Source: Diphasiastrum complanatum
Lineage: Eukaryota > Streptophyta > Lycopodiopsida > Lycopodiales > Lycopodiaceae
Reading direction: 5' to 3'
DNA: 64,000 bases
NCBI GenBank assembly: GCA_029204225.1
Contig: CM055093.1
Span: 24,719,912-24,783,911 of the forward strand
Shown here: one piece after another, positions 33,563 through 45,161 of the stretch
How positions within the stretch are numbered: position 1 is the first letter of the stretch
Layout: each line of letters begins with the position of its first letter
Translations under genes and position numbers: made by a program
Notes under the pieces: generated by a model
Databases searched by the model: none
What the model was told of the DNA's origin: nothing
The model's input: the letters and a program-made list of their open reading frames with translations, nothing else

Positions 33563-34005
33563 TGTTATGTCCATGGCCAGTAAGTAGGATTCAGTATACT
33601 CCTAGTCTTGGATACATGGGTACTCCAGTAAGTCAAGCTGTTAGTTATGCCACGACATACTGGATGTGACCCGAAAGTAACTAATATCCTTGTGAGGCCC
33701 AAAACACACTAAATGGAGTTTAGACAAGGTATGAGACAATGTATGCATGTGTAGAGTTATCAATAGCAATTCTAAGAATAGTTGGTCCATGCTTAGGACT
33801 CTATTATAGGTGAATCTATGTATAGGAAACTTAGGGCTATGCATGGTTATGTGCCCGTTGCTTTTGGCTCTGTATATTGAGTCGGGCTTGGGGGTGAAGC
33901 TTCTAGAGTTGATTGGTTGCTTCTACTTGGTTGGGTGGTTTCTCCATAGTGTGTTTTTCATTGTGTTTTGTCTTGTAAGCAGGATCTTAGGGAGTTTCCC
34001 TTATA
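33563..34005 (+). repeat. 3' LTR of the short element
   Basis: This 443-bp partner of 31807-32311 has one internal deletion. No good purine tract precedes it, consistent with the interior having been replaced. Confidence 0.78.
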
Positions 34006-34399
34006 ACAAGCTATGAACATGAGCATTGATTCATGTGGATAGGGCACATGAGACCTAGCAAAGGAGATCCTCGTAGCTCATATTCACAAGGAAGAAGCAA
34101 GAAGTTCTCACTTGCAAATGAGCCAAAAGATTCACAAATTGATGTCTCTTGTCTAGTTATAGACAATGCTCTCACTTAACTTAACTATCTTGAGGGATAG
34201 TTAGCCCTTGTTAAGTATTATTTAAACTACATTAGGCCCTTATTGGCCTATTATCCTTATTAATTACTTTGAGGGCCTAAAGAAGGAACTGCCTTGTTCT
34301 TAAGACTAATAGCTCCTTTTGGGCCTACAAAGCTTACATTGGATATTATCTTGCATGTATAAGCATGAATGTACTAAAAGTACATGACAAGATATTCGT

Positions 34400-34837
34400 A
34401 AATCCACATCTAGATTTACATTCTTCCTCAATGGTGGTCCTATCTCTTAGAACAATCATAAGCAAACCTCTATTGCTCTTTCTTCTACAGAAGTAGCGTA
34501 CATTACTGCTTCTCAATCTATTAGCGAACCATTATAATTGAAAAATTTACTATCAGATATTAGTCTGAATCACTACACCCCAACAATTGTAAGTTTGTGA
34601 TAATCAGAGTGCTATTGCCTCATATGCCAACCCTAGATTTCACGCTAAGAGTAAGCACAGTGAGATTCATAATCACTATGTTAGGGGTAAGGTTCTCAAC
34701 AGAGAGGTAAGCTTAACGTATTGTTGGACACAAGACATAATTGCAGATGTGTTTACCAAGGCATTGAGCATTAATGCACATAACAAATTTTGGGCATTTG
34801 TTATTTTGAAAATCAAGGCATTCACGGATCTAGATTA
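34400..34837 (+). pseudogene. Copia RNase H 3' fragment, heavily decayed
   Basis: In shifting frames one can read STSRFTFFLNGGP, IALSSTEVAYITASQS, LKNLLSDISLNHYTPT and phrases equivalent to RSKHIELKYH and DVFTKALS. A purine run, AAGAGGGGG, follows at 34837-34845, then an LTR start. It belongs to the same lineage as 23345-24100 and 60143-60479 but is more diverged. Confidence 0.7.
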
Positions 34838-34845
34838 AGAGGGGG

Positions 34846-35640
34846 TGTTGGATTTATTCCTCTACTCTCCTAAATCTCATGTTAATCTACTTCCGTTCAT
34901 AGTGCTATAGTTTTACTCGCATTGTCGCACAGTCTGCAGAAATACCTTGTTATTAAAGACATGATTGAAAGGCTCATCTGACTTGTCGACTTGTCCGACT
35001 TATCAAGAGGACCGACTTGTTGACTCACTCGACTAGTCAACTTGTCCAACTTATCGGGATGTCCGACTTGTCGACTCGTCGACTAACCCACTTTATCGAC
35101 TATCAACAGTGACATGCTCGACATACTTGACAATGACAACAGCCGTCATGATCTACTCCAGACGGCACAATGGCTCCATGCCATCTTCTTGTACACTCAT
35201 CTGCACAAATGTAAATTGTATATAGATGACTATTGTACTCTAATCAGTAACAAGTAAGAAGAGAGTGTGATTTAGAGAGAGACATTATAGATGCTTTCAT
35301 GCATCGATTCTTTCTTTCAAACTGATTGTCAGTAATAAACATGATAGTTTTTACAGAGCGGAGCTAGCTTCCTGAGCACGCAATTTCGTCCACTATTCTT
35401 TTGTGCTCATAACATCAATCTGACTTGTATTTCTGTGCATTAATCTGAATCAGTCATTGTCTTTTATTGCATTCAAAGTTCTTGTCAGAATTATATGTGT
35501 TGCTACTTTGTCTTTCTGTCTGACTCTCTTACTGCTTTATTTGATTGTATGCTCTTCCGCTTTCGCAAACAATCACGCAATTGAGCTCTACTATGCATGT
35601 ATCTATACTAATATCGTTTCAATGCATGGTCAACTGATAT
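34846..35640 (+). repeat. Copia 3' LTR, end uncertain
   Basis: It begins TGTTGGATTTATTCC right after the purine tract. Similarity to the LTR at 24109 can be followed to about 35490 (ATTGCATTCAAAGTTCTTGT). It contains a block of repeated CGACTTGTC/CGACTCGTC phrases (34983-35105). Confidence 0.55.
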
Positions 35641-36436
35641 CAGGTTGACCGTTGACTGACCGTCCAAAAATTTGACTAAAAATATCGTATTAACCTAGCT
35701 CGGAACTATATCATCTTTGATGTCATTGGAAAGCTCTCATTAAGGGCTTACTAATGGCACTATAATCGTCTCAATCTGAGTGGTCGTTCAAAGGTTACAT
35801 GGTTTTCATGTAATCTGTACTAATATCGGTTCAACGCGCAAAAGTCCAAAAAGATCCTGAGAGGTTGTACATTTGTGTGCTACGAATCAATATTGCATGT
35901 ATCGGTACTAATATTGTTTCAACGCGTGTCATACTTGTGCGCGCTGAACTGATATCTGGGTGTGAAATTTGAACATAACTTGAACGCGTAAAAAAATTTA
36001 TGGTCATGTTTGTGCTTATGTAAAGCAGAGCTTCAGAAATGATTGCCCTCGTGAGTTTTCGCGAACATATCATATCTCTAGGTAGGGAATTCGGTGACTA
36101 TTAGGCTTTAATGATAGACCATTCATTACTTTTCGACACTGGTACCATGTTCTAATATTATTATTGGTGGACGTTTATAGTCCCAGATCGTTTGACAAAT
36201 GTATGGTTGTGATTAGAAGCACGCTTAACTAATTAATACTTGACCTTAGATCTAGCTTAAGCAATATTAGTTAGAATGTGGGCATTACTAGAAACTTGAA
36301 AAATGGCAACCAAACAATACCAGTTTCCATTCTATCTCTACGTAACCTCTCTCTAAAGTCAAACTTCTTAAAGAGCCCATTTTAAGCCCATATTTCCCCT
36401 AATGAGGTGATTAGGCCAATTTTGGTGTGTGATGTA
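35574..36436. other. Unassigned sequence with a dispersed short repeat
   Basis: The phrase GTATCGGTACTAATATTGTTTCAACG occurs in diverged form near 35580, 35816 and 35899, with related strings near 37640-37730. The rest shows no gene. Confidence 0.45.
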
Positions 36437-37388
36437 AATAAATTGATCTAAAATTTCTTTCTAACTACATATTGAGTCGATGTCCTTGACATTGGCACAT
36501 GAATCTACATCTTGATCTTGATTTGGGGATTGCACTTGTTGCATGTTACAAACACGAAATAGTGAGTTTAAGAAGAGAGCAAGATAATGATAGGCATTAG
36601 AAGAGAGAGAAATAGTGAGTGTGAGGGAAAGAGTGACATTGATGGTATGAGAGAGAGAGAGAGAGAGAGAGATATCAGATTTATTTATTCCAGCATACTT
36701 GAACATCATCCCAATTGAGAACAATTCCAGTAAATCAAAGAGAAAATATGTATTGCGGGCATACGCATACATGTACTTGTCCTTGGTGGGAGATCGATGT
36801 ATCATCAATTTCTACATAAACAAAGAAAATTATAGTTAGACTCTCAATAAATAAGTAGGTAAATTAAATATCATAAAAACATAGAACCAAAAATCTAAAT
36901 GTCACTAAAATTAAATTCATCTTAGAAAAATATGATTTACAAAATAGACATTAAAATTGTCCCTTGCCACCACTTCCCAGATGAAAAGGCCTTGAGTATT
37001 CTAAGCCTTGTCTTGTAGCCTGTTGTTGTTTGAATTTTTCTAGGTCCTTTTGGTACTCTTTCTTGGCTATCTTCTAGTCATCTTTGTGCACGTGGGGTGG
37101 CATGACTCTTCCTATTATGTTTGCAATGGCTTATCACACCTGCCATGTGATGCAGTATCCGCTTGTTGTCAAATTGCACAAATGGATGGAGGCCAAGAAT
37201 CTCATGTGCAATCAATGACATATTTGGTATACTCTTCATTCTGTTTGAACAAATTTTGAATACATTTTCAAAAAAGACATGAGTTGCCTCATGCGAGATG
37301 ACATGGACACCATAGTCATTGTCCGCTAGTCACATCTCATCATCTATGGAATATGGCAATATGAGGAGCAGCATCATGAATGGGAGAC
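36437..37388 (-). repeat. Inverted repeat copy A with unrecognised ORF
   Basis: This is the reverse complement of 50736-51748, about 950 bp with a few indels. On the minus strand it encodes fragments of an unrecognised protein that includes GLHPFVQFDNKRILHHMAG-like and KKEYQNDLEKFKQQQAARQ-like text (read more clearly in copy B). A short (GA)n run near 36650-36670 corresponds to a long (CT)n tract in copy B. Confidence 0.8.
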
Positions 37389-37572
37389 GTTTTCTCCTGT
37401 CAAATGCTCGCTGATCTTCTTCAATCATTGGCCCTGTCTCTTCACTTATCACGATCTCCCATAGCTCCTTTTCCATCAAAATGTTCTTCAGTTTGAATTT
37501 CCAAACTACATAGTTGGCGGCTCCTTCCAATTTGCTTGACTCATTCAGGACACTCTCACTTAGAGTTGCCAT
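37389..37572 (-). pseudogene. Copia Gag N-terminal fragment
   Basis: The minus-strand frame from ATG 37572 reads MATLSESVLNESSKLEGAAN, then YVVWKFKLKNILMEKELWEIV. This is the N-terminal signature of copia Gag (UBN2-like). After residue 60 or so the frame runs into repeat copy A, so the end is chimeric. Confidence 0.6.
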
Positions 37573-37802
37573 TACTGGATAGATGAGTCTGGATCACAAA
37601 ATTTATCACACCACATAATTGTATATTTTTTGTTGTACACCTGATATCGGTACGACGTGCGAGTGTATGACTCCTTGGATTTTCTTTACCTCTGGCGCAT
37701 CGATCCGATGTTGGTACTTATATGCAATATCGGTATGACGAACAGATGTACGACTGCTCTTGGTTTTTTTTTACCTCTGGCGCGTCGATCCGATACTGGT
37801 AC

Positions 37803-39133
37803 TGTAGGCAGATTCTACACTATAGAATCTGATATTGTTTCTTTCTTGTTACAGCATCTACTTTATGCCTGTCACTAGGAACAATGGGCATGTCTTAGTT
37901 TTTATCTTGCTTATTACCATGCCCAGATCAGGCAGAAAGATTCTCAGGGTTGTAGTATAGTTCAACCTGTCATGGATACTCGGATTTCGAATACTCTTGA
38001 ACTCTTGAGATCACTTGCAAACATTCTACCATGCAAGCACACCAAGGATGCCCAGAAATAGCTCTTCTTAAAACACGGTTGGGCACTACTATGGCACTTA
38101 AAAACAAAATGCTAGAACGGATCATTGCAAAACGAAAACTAAACTACTTGCAAGACCAGAAAACTTAGACTAGCATGCCACATTCCCCATAAAGAACAAG
38201 AAAACAAATTCGTACAAGCATTCAAGAACCAAGAAGCTCCATCTTCTTAATTCTTGAATTTTCCAACAAACTCAAGAAACCAAAACGTAAATGAATTTGC
38301 AAGATCTATACCACATTATTGGCTACAAATCTCTTGGATGCTTGCAACCTACACTAATCCACCAAAACAAAAAAATCTAATCCACAACTAGAAACAAGAA
38401 TTACTCTAGCTAGCATTTTGAAAGTCCAAGAATCAAGAAACACTCATTTCTTGATTCTTGGACATCCCAAGAACATCAAGAACTAGAATGTCTAGAATAT
38501 GCAAGATTTACACCACATTTCTAGCCTCTATAGTTTACTTGAATGCTGAAACCTACTTTAATCACAAACATAAATGAAATAGCAAGAAATCTAGTCCTCC
38601 CTAAGATCCACAACCACACACAAAGGAGATGGAGGGGCAAGATCATTAATGCATCACTCAAGAAACAAGAATGATCAAGGAGCTCAAGAATGCATCAAAA
38701 CTCATGGAAGATAGTCTCATTTCAGCATGGAGTAGATACATTTACAAAAGCTTCCCTTCTACAAAGGGGGAGTCTCTTAAATAAGCAAGAGAGCTTCTTA
38801 GGTGGCATCTTAGTGGCATTTCCACATTACACAAATTACAAGTGGAATTATGCTCTCCACTAGATGTCACCATCAAAAGGTGACTCACTCTACTTTTCTA
38901 AGAGGGGCCTACTTGCATTTATTACCTTGCTTAGAAATACTAATTCCTACATGGTCATTCTATCTTTTGGGATTCACCATGAGGCTTACACAGTTTCTAC
39001 TTGACAGTATTAACATACTCAGCTCTCATCTTTGTTCGTCTCATCTTCTTAAAGACCTCCTTGGTCTAAGGGTAGAGGTGCTCGTGGGTAGCTCTGGCCG
39101 AGTATCTTGGGGATTCGTCAGAATCAGCCAACA
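37803..39133 (-). repeat. 3' LTR of the gag-only element
   Basis: This 1331-bp LTR is nearly identical to 45162-46501 by eye, with small indels such as an extra CTTCTTAATT near 38243. Confidence 0.88.
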
Positions 39134-40964
39134 TCATCCCACCCCTAATGTGTTGCAGGACCCACTGCAACCCATATTGGATGATATCGCTCCACTATTG
39201 GCACCTTCGATTATCACTTGGAAAAGCGTAGATCCTCGTTCGCTTACATAAAACCAAGTGTTTATTGCTGCCAGTCTTTATCAAAAAATTATTTTTGCAG
39301 ATTGCCGCAATTTAACCAAAATGTCCTATTACCGCAAATAGTTGACATCTTCAAAATTGGAGAGCTCCCAACAGCTTGACAACTCTGCATGCCTGAGTGC
39401 TTCCCGTGTGTCTTTTTCTCTTTTTTTACATTTGCATCTACCATGGACGATTTCACTTCTGGTTTATTGGCAAATTCTAACTCTTTGGGAGGTCTTGCTA
39501 GATATTCATCAATTGTCTTGGCACTCTTGTATCCTCCATTTTACTTCTGGGTGTTTCCGCAGTTCTTCTCTCAGTCGAAGTTCCGGTCTTGTCGATGCTC
39601 TTGCCTTGACAAGAAGAGGAATAATCTTTGATTTTGTAGGTTGCACAAACCTTGGGTTATCAGTCTTCAAGGGAATGGATTTATCAACAATATTGGTGGT
39701 AGGAACAGATTTGGATGGATAGTTTGGTGATGGTAGGGAGACATGATGAAGGCTGGTGGGAGGGTGAAGGAACTGATAATGCTACCATCGCAGCTTGCAA
39801 TGTTTAGCTTTGACCACCACTTGCTGAGTGAGGAGCTCGCTTTATTCTGCAGGTTCACGGTTGTCTTCATCTTTTTGCTTTTCTGCGGCTCTTTCTTCCT
39901 TTGATCCATTATGTTTGGATTTCTTCGGGCTTCATAGAAGGGAATTCGACTATCATTGTCCCAGACAGTTTCTTTTGATCAGAATTGATCTGACTCATTT
40001 GTTGCTTTAGTTTATTCCTTTCCTCCTCAGCTTCTTTGCTTTATTTCTTTTTGTTGCTTCACTTGTTTCCTTAGGTCTTCTTTTCTGGTTGACCAACCGA
40101 TGTAGGTGGTAGTTGGTCTCCACAAGACATTTGCAATGATCTCTTAGCCGCTTCGATAAGACTATCAGTGATCTGAAAAGATTGGAAATTTCGTAGATGA
40201 ATAGTGGAACGGTGGAAAAAGAGAGATGGAGGGTAGGATGGTGGTGGTGACATTGATAGATGGTGTGGGCGATAGGCATGAGAGTAGATGCAGATGTTGT
40301 GGCAAGAGGGTTGGCTGGAGAAGGAGACTGCTTTTCCAATGCTTGTACTTCCATCTTTTGAAGGATCTTCGTCATGACTGGGGTACTTCTTCTGATTGAG
40401 TCTCTTTGGATTGCCCATCTGTTTTGTCAGCCTTGTCTTTGTCATCTTTGGTTTTGTGACCTTGGCTATCGATCTTGCTCATGTTGTTGCTGGCAATGTG
40501 GCTGCTCCCGTGGATGGTTGCAAATCCACTCTCTCCCCCCCCCCAAAAAAAAAAAATCTGTTGGTGGGGATGTTGTTACTGGTATCCGACATGCTCAAGG
40601 TTGGATTGGCGGTTGGAACACGCGGTTAAAACACGTTGAACATGCGATTGGATTGAAGATTGAACAAATTTTAACTAAATTTATCTCGATCTTGCTATAG
40701 TTGACTCGAAATCTAATATGGCAATGAGATTTAGGAATCAACTCTGAATTGACATGGATTTCGCAAATTTGCAATATGCACAAAAATCCTATCTCCGTAT
40801 AAGGTGATCTGAAGATTGATAGATGAATGACAAGTTATTCTTGAGATACGCTACATGACATCTCTTGTTCAATGGATATCCTTGATGAACTAAAAGCAAA
40901 TCTAGAAAAAGAGATGCAATTAGAAGAAATTATCAAATCAAAAAAAAAAATGACAAAAAATAAT

Positions 40965-40998
<34 letters not shown>

Positions 40999-41489
40999 CA
41001 AGAAAGATACCATCTTAGAGAGAGTGAAAACTATAGAGCACTTGTCAAACAAAAAGCCATTCATCAACATTGATACGTCACCTAGATAGTTGCAATTTTC
41101 ATTGGGAGGTAGAGTAAAAAACTCTAACATGTCCTTGTCAAAAACAAGGCGGGAGTGGTAGCACTAAATCTACCATCAATGATAGCAGATGTTGTAAGAT
41201 ATAGCTTGAAATGTATGGAAGGAGAATATACTATTTCCGTAGTACTCCTTTGTTCAAAAGATTCATTAAAATGAATTTCGATATAGACTTCCTATCGATT
41301 GTTGGGGACATCAAAGGATCAGATCTGGGTAAGGCCTTGGAAATCGTCTCAGCATGTAGTAGACATATAGAATTGAGGTTGCAGAAAGGCAGAAAAACTG
41401 TGAATTCCCTGGTGAGGTTGCTCTTGGATGGAAATGATAGCAGATGACGGAATATTGGTTTCTTTGTCTTTCAGTAAGAACTCATTTCA
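39134..41489 (-). other. Region downstream of gag with no pol
   Basis: Minus-strand frames at 39667-40445 are Pro/Ser/Lys-rich (for example SFSSQPSCHN and PPPSYPPSLFF) and broken by stops. None shows protease, RT, RNase H or integrase motifs. A C10A12-like run is at 40538-40557. A purine tract, AGGGGTGGGATGA on the minus strand, abuts the LTR. Confidence 0.55.
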
Positions 41490-42968
41490 TCATTGACATC
41501 TCTGGTCCATGATTGAGTTGGGTAACTCATGGTAATGTAGAAGTTGGCAAGCAACTTCTCGACTGAGTAGCAGGGTTAGTGGTAGGTTGCTACGGTGCTC
41601 GGGTCGTGTTGTTGTGAGGATCCTATCGGGAGTCATAACTGATGTGTCGGGTAGGTAGGATCTTAGGTGGTTGTTGTAGACAGTCTTTGAAACTGTGTTT
41701 TCTAACACAGTAGGACGCTCGACATCGTACTTGGTCTTGACTGGACAATCAACCATGAAATGGCTGGTTTCACCACAGATGAAACATCTGTTGTTCATTG
41801 GGCCTTGTTGAATCACATAACCATCTTGTATGGCTAGGACTTCTGGATTTTCTGAATTGTGTTCGTGAGAAAACAAGGTTGATTTAGAATTGGATGGTTG
41901 GTCCTCATATCGTTGTATGAAATTGGCTTGAATATGCAAATATGAAGGACGATCATTAACAGGATGTGTAGCTCGACATTGTGGGCACCAGATGGTTCGT
42001 CGTCTACAAGGTACCTGTGCAGGGTGTAGCTGAGCAGACATATGGCTTTGGATAGACGTCAAGGTGTTTCGAAACTCCTTAGTGAGTTTCTCGATTTGTA
42101 GTTGTTGCTGATGATTAAGCAACTCCAGCTGTGATTTCCAAAGCCGATCTCGGGTATCCTCGATCGGCTTCGACTCATGGACAACATCACGGGTACTTTT
42201 CGTTCCCTAGGTTCATCAACATCGGATCCTTCATCTTCATCCTGGATGGCATCAGACATTGCTAACTTGAGGCACGTGTATTCGTCATTGGATTGAAGTG
42301 CACGTCTAATCCATCTTGGAAGTCCAACTAAACCAAATGAAGAGCATCTATTTGGTGGGCTGGTCTTGTACTTGACTCTTTAAGCACTTGAATGCTCGAT
42401 ATAGTCTTGTACGCGTTCTTCTTTTGCCATCTTGATATTACTCAATTTGACAAAAGGACTCTCTATCAAACGAAAGGGCTTGAGATTCTTGATAAAGGAC
42501 TGCTTCAATACAGACCAATCAGTCTTATCGTCACGATCAAGATTAAAAAAAACCAGTCACGTGCTTTAGCGATCATGGTCATAGAAAACAGTTGGACCAT
42601 AGCGTCGGGAGATGTCTCGCCATACACATCGCACACATTCTCAAAGATTTGCAAGAATCTTTGAGGGCCTGAACTACCGTCGTACTTCGGTAGATCCAAT
42701 TTTGGGTTCTTTTCTCATGATGAGCACCGTGGATAGCAAAAATGCCATTAAGGTGGCTGGTTTGTGAGGGTTCAACACCATAAAAATGGGCTCTTGCTCG
42801 TGAAGGGTCAGCTCTATCAGGCTCACGGCTGTCGAATGGGTTTGTAGACAGCTCTTGTATATGGGACCGCATTCGGGATAATCTAAGATGTCTGATTTCT
42901 TCATATCTGGGTGACCCCATGTGATGTGTATATTCATTTGTAATATGGGGATCTGTATGGTGTTCCAT
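41490..42968 (-). pseudogene. Gag with zinc knuckle, frameshifted
   Basis: From 42968 the minus strand reads MEHHTDPHITNEYTHHMGS, then (after a shift near 42680) DLPKYDGSSGPQRFLQIFEN and MVQLFSMTMIAKARDWF, the gypsy-type capsid core. More fragments (SFIKNLKPFRLIESPF, DEDEGSDVDEPRERK) follow with a stop and shifts. The last frame (42122-41490) contains CFICGETSHFMVDC, a CX2CX4HX4C zinc knuckle expected of nucleocapsid. It would package RNA into particles; the lesions suggest this copy no longer makes a full protein. Confidence 0.75.
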
Positions 42969-43239
42969 TGGGAATATCTTTTTTTTTTTTTTGCATCAGT
43001 TAGTTGGTAAGGGTGGATTTGGGGAATATGTCAGTTAGCTATTGTGTATTGGGTGTGTTAATGGTTTGGGTAATGGGAGTGCGAAGGGTTTGGTTAGTGG
43101 GTAAGCTAGGTGGTTGTGTAATGTGTGTGCTAGGGGGTTGCGTAATGGGTAAGCTAGGGTGTTGGGGAATGGGTAAGTTGGGGATCTTTTTCTTTTTTTT
43201 TTGGTTTTTTACGAAGGGTCAAAAAATTATGGATCGAAA

Positions 43240-44430
43240 AAAAATTGTGTGGGTAGGACTCGGCTCGGTCGAGTTGGTGATGAATGCAGTCGGTCGAGAT
43301 GCTGATGAATGCAGTCCCGGTCAAGATGGCTCTCTCTTTGGACTCGATCGAGATGGTTCTCTCACTGGTCTCGGTCGAGATTTCAAGTAGGGTCGGATTG
43401 GAAAATTTGAATGGAGGGTCGGATCAAAAAATTTAAATGTAGGGTCAATTTGGTTTTTTTTTTAAAGGTTGTCGGTCCGGTTAGAAGTCGTCTTGGTCAA
43501 AAAGTCGTTAGAACTGGGTACGGTCAAAATGTCATTAGCTTGGCTCGGTCGAAATGGCGTTAGTTGGGCTTGGTCGAAGTAAGTTCGTTAATGCTAGTTC
43601 TCAGTCGAAGTTTTTTTGAAGAGGCTCGGTCGAAGTTACGCTAGCTGGGCTCGGTTGAAATGTCGTTAGGGATTCAGTCGAGATTGTGGAAGGAGGCGTT
43701 CGAGAGGGAGTTGCAGGAGTCGGTCAAAAGCTAATGGAGGAGGTCAAGAATTTGTTTTATGTTTATAGTGCCTCTTTGTCAAAGATAGGAAAGTTTGTGT
43801 ATAAGTGGAAACCCTCGTGGAAGAGATTTTTTTGGAAGGTGGCTGTCTCCTGCAGCTAGGCTTCTGCTCGGTTTGCTTACATAGGTCGTGGCAGCGTGGA
43901 GGTTCTGCCGCAGATTGATTCGCAGGGGTTCTTTGCTTGGATGTCGTTGCTTGTAGTGTGTTCAAACATATAATAGTGATGGGATTTGATAAACTCCTGC
44001 TCGTGTTGCCTGTTTTGTTGCTTTTTCTTGGCCTGGTTGCTTGCAGTACGATGTTGTATGCAGATTGTGGAGTCTTCAGGTCGTTTTGTTGATCTGTTTG
44101 CAAGTCGTGTTTGCCTGTAGACTTTGGTTTTTGCAGGGTGTATTGCAAATGTTTGCAACTCATGTTTGCTTGCAGACTTTGGATTTTGCAGGTTGTGTTG
44201 CAAATCTGTGTAGGAAGTGGTTTCTTGAGGTAGGTGTGGTCTTCTGCACGTCGGTCTAGGGCGGACTAAGATGTGTGTTCTTCGGCTCGGTCTGGGATAT
44301 GCGTGTTTTTGGGCTCCGGTCCAGATCCAGATATCTTAGATGGACTCGGTCGAGACTCTGTTCAAGAAGACTCGGTCCAGAACGTCTTCCATGGACTCGG
44401 TCGAGACTGTCTTCAGAAAACTCGGTCCAA
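43240..44430. repeat. Interspersed TCGGTCGA repeats in the element leader
   Basis: About 20 copies of a motif close to GCTCGGTCGAGATGG occur at irregular 20-60 base spacing in two clusters, 43258-43710 and 44280-44430. Spacers are unlike each other. The core CTCGGTCGAG is nearly palindromic. Confidence 0.75.
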
Positions 44431-45144
44431 AACGGAAATAAGCACGTTGTTGTGGATACAGCTGCGAAGTTCAGGATGATGTGCAAGAGCTCAGTTTGCC
44501 ATGGACTGTAATCTACCAATAGTTACTAATGTTGGATTCAAGGAGCTGTGTGTTGCATCTGTGTGTAGTTTTCGAGGCTTGTTCGAATCGATGGCAGTCT
44601 AGTTTCATTTAGTTTGTGGTGTTGTCGTAGATCCGTATAGCCGTTGTAGTTCATTGTGATTGTAAAACAGTGAATCTTGATGTCGTGTATGGATATGGAA
44701 CCTGCTCCAGATTTGGAGAGTTTGGTAGAATTTGGAATGGTCGTATGTGGAGGCCGTGGAGCTGCCCAACAGGTTTGTGGTTTGGAGGGCTCGTAGAGAG
44801 CGTTTGCAGGTCGTTTGAGGGTGTGGTTTGGTGTTGGTGTGTGTAGGATAGTTGCAGGCGTGTTACGTGTTGTGTGCATGTTGTGCAGTCAGGAGGGAGT
44901 GGAGTGTCGTACAGGAGATGTGCAGGTCGTTTGGAAGTCGTTTGCAGAATATGGAGGACGTTGGCAGGTTGTCTCCAGGTGGCAGGGTGTCTGGAGTTGC
45001 TTGTTTATTCTGTTGGGTGTTGCAGGTTGCAGAGGGTATATTCCAGACTTTAGAGGATGACAGATCTAGATAGGTAAAACGTTTGTTGAGTTGTTTGAGA
45101 ACAACGTTGCAGCTGTAAAAGGTTTATGATGTGTGTGAGGTCAA

Positions 45145-45161
45145 GCAACAACGGGGCCAAA
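45145..45161 (-). other. Primer-binding site, gypsy type
   Basis: The minus strand reads TTTGGCCCCGTTGTTGC directly after the LTR end. It matches the plant gypsy primer site TTTGGCGCCGTTGCCGG at most positions. Confidence 0.65.

Larger units (their letters stand above)
31807..34005 (+). mobile_element. Short non-autonomous LTR retrotransposon
   Basis: Direct LTRs (31807-32311 and 33563-34005) begin TGTTATGTCCATGGCC and end TTCCCTTATA. TGGTATCAGAGCA follows the left LTR after one base. The right LTR lacks a block of about 60 bases present at 32123-32190. The interior is about 1.25 kb and carries no gag or pol. The left flank ACAAAG and right flank ACAAG resemble an imperfect 5-bp duplication. 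LTR ends in TA rather than CA are unusual. Confidence 0.78.

Noticed and set aside
37050-37259. 69-codon frame shared with 50873-51082
   Set aside because: It is antisense to the better-supported unknown protein reading in the inverted repeats; conservation reflects the DNA duplication.
43258-44430. CRISPR-like array of TCGGTCGA repeats
   Set aside because: Repeat length is too short, spacing is irregular and the host is a plant; the motifs lie in a retrotransposon leader.
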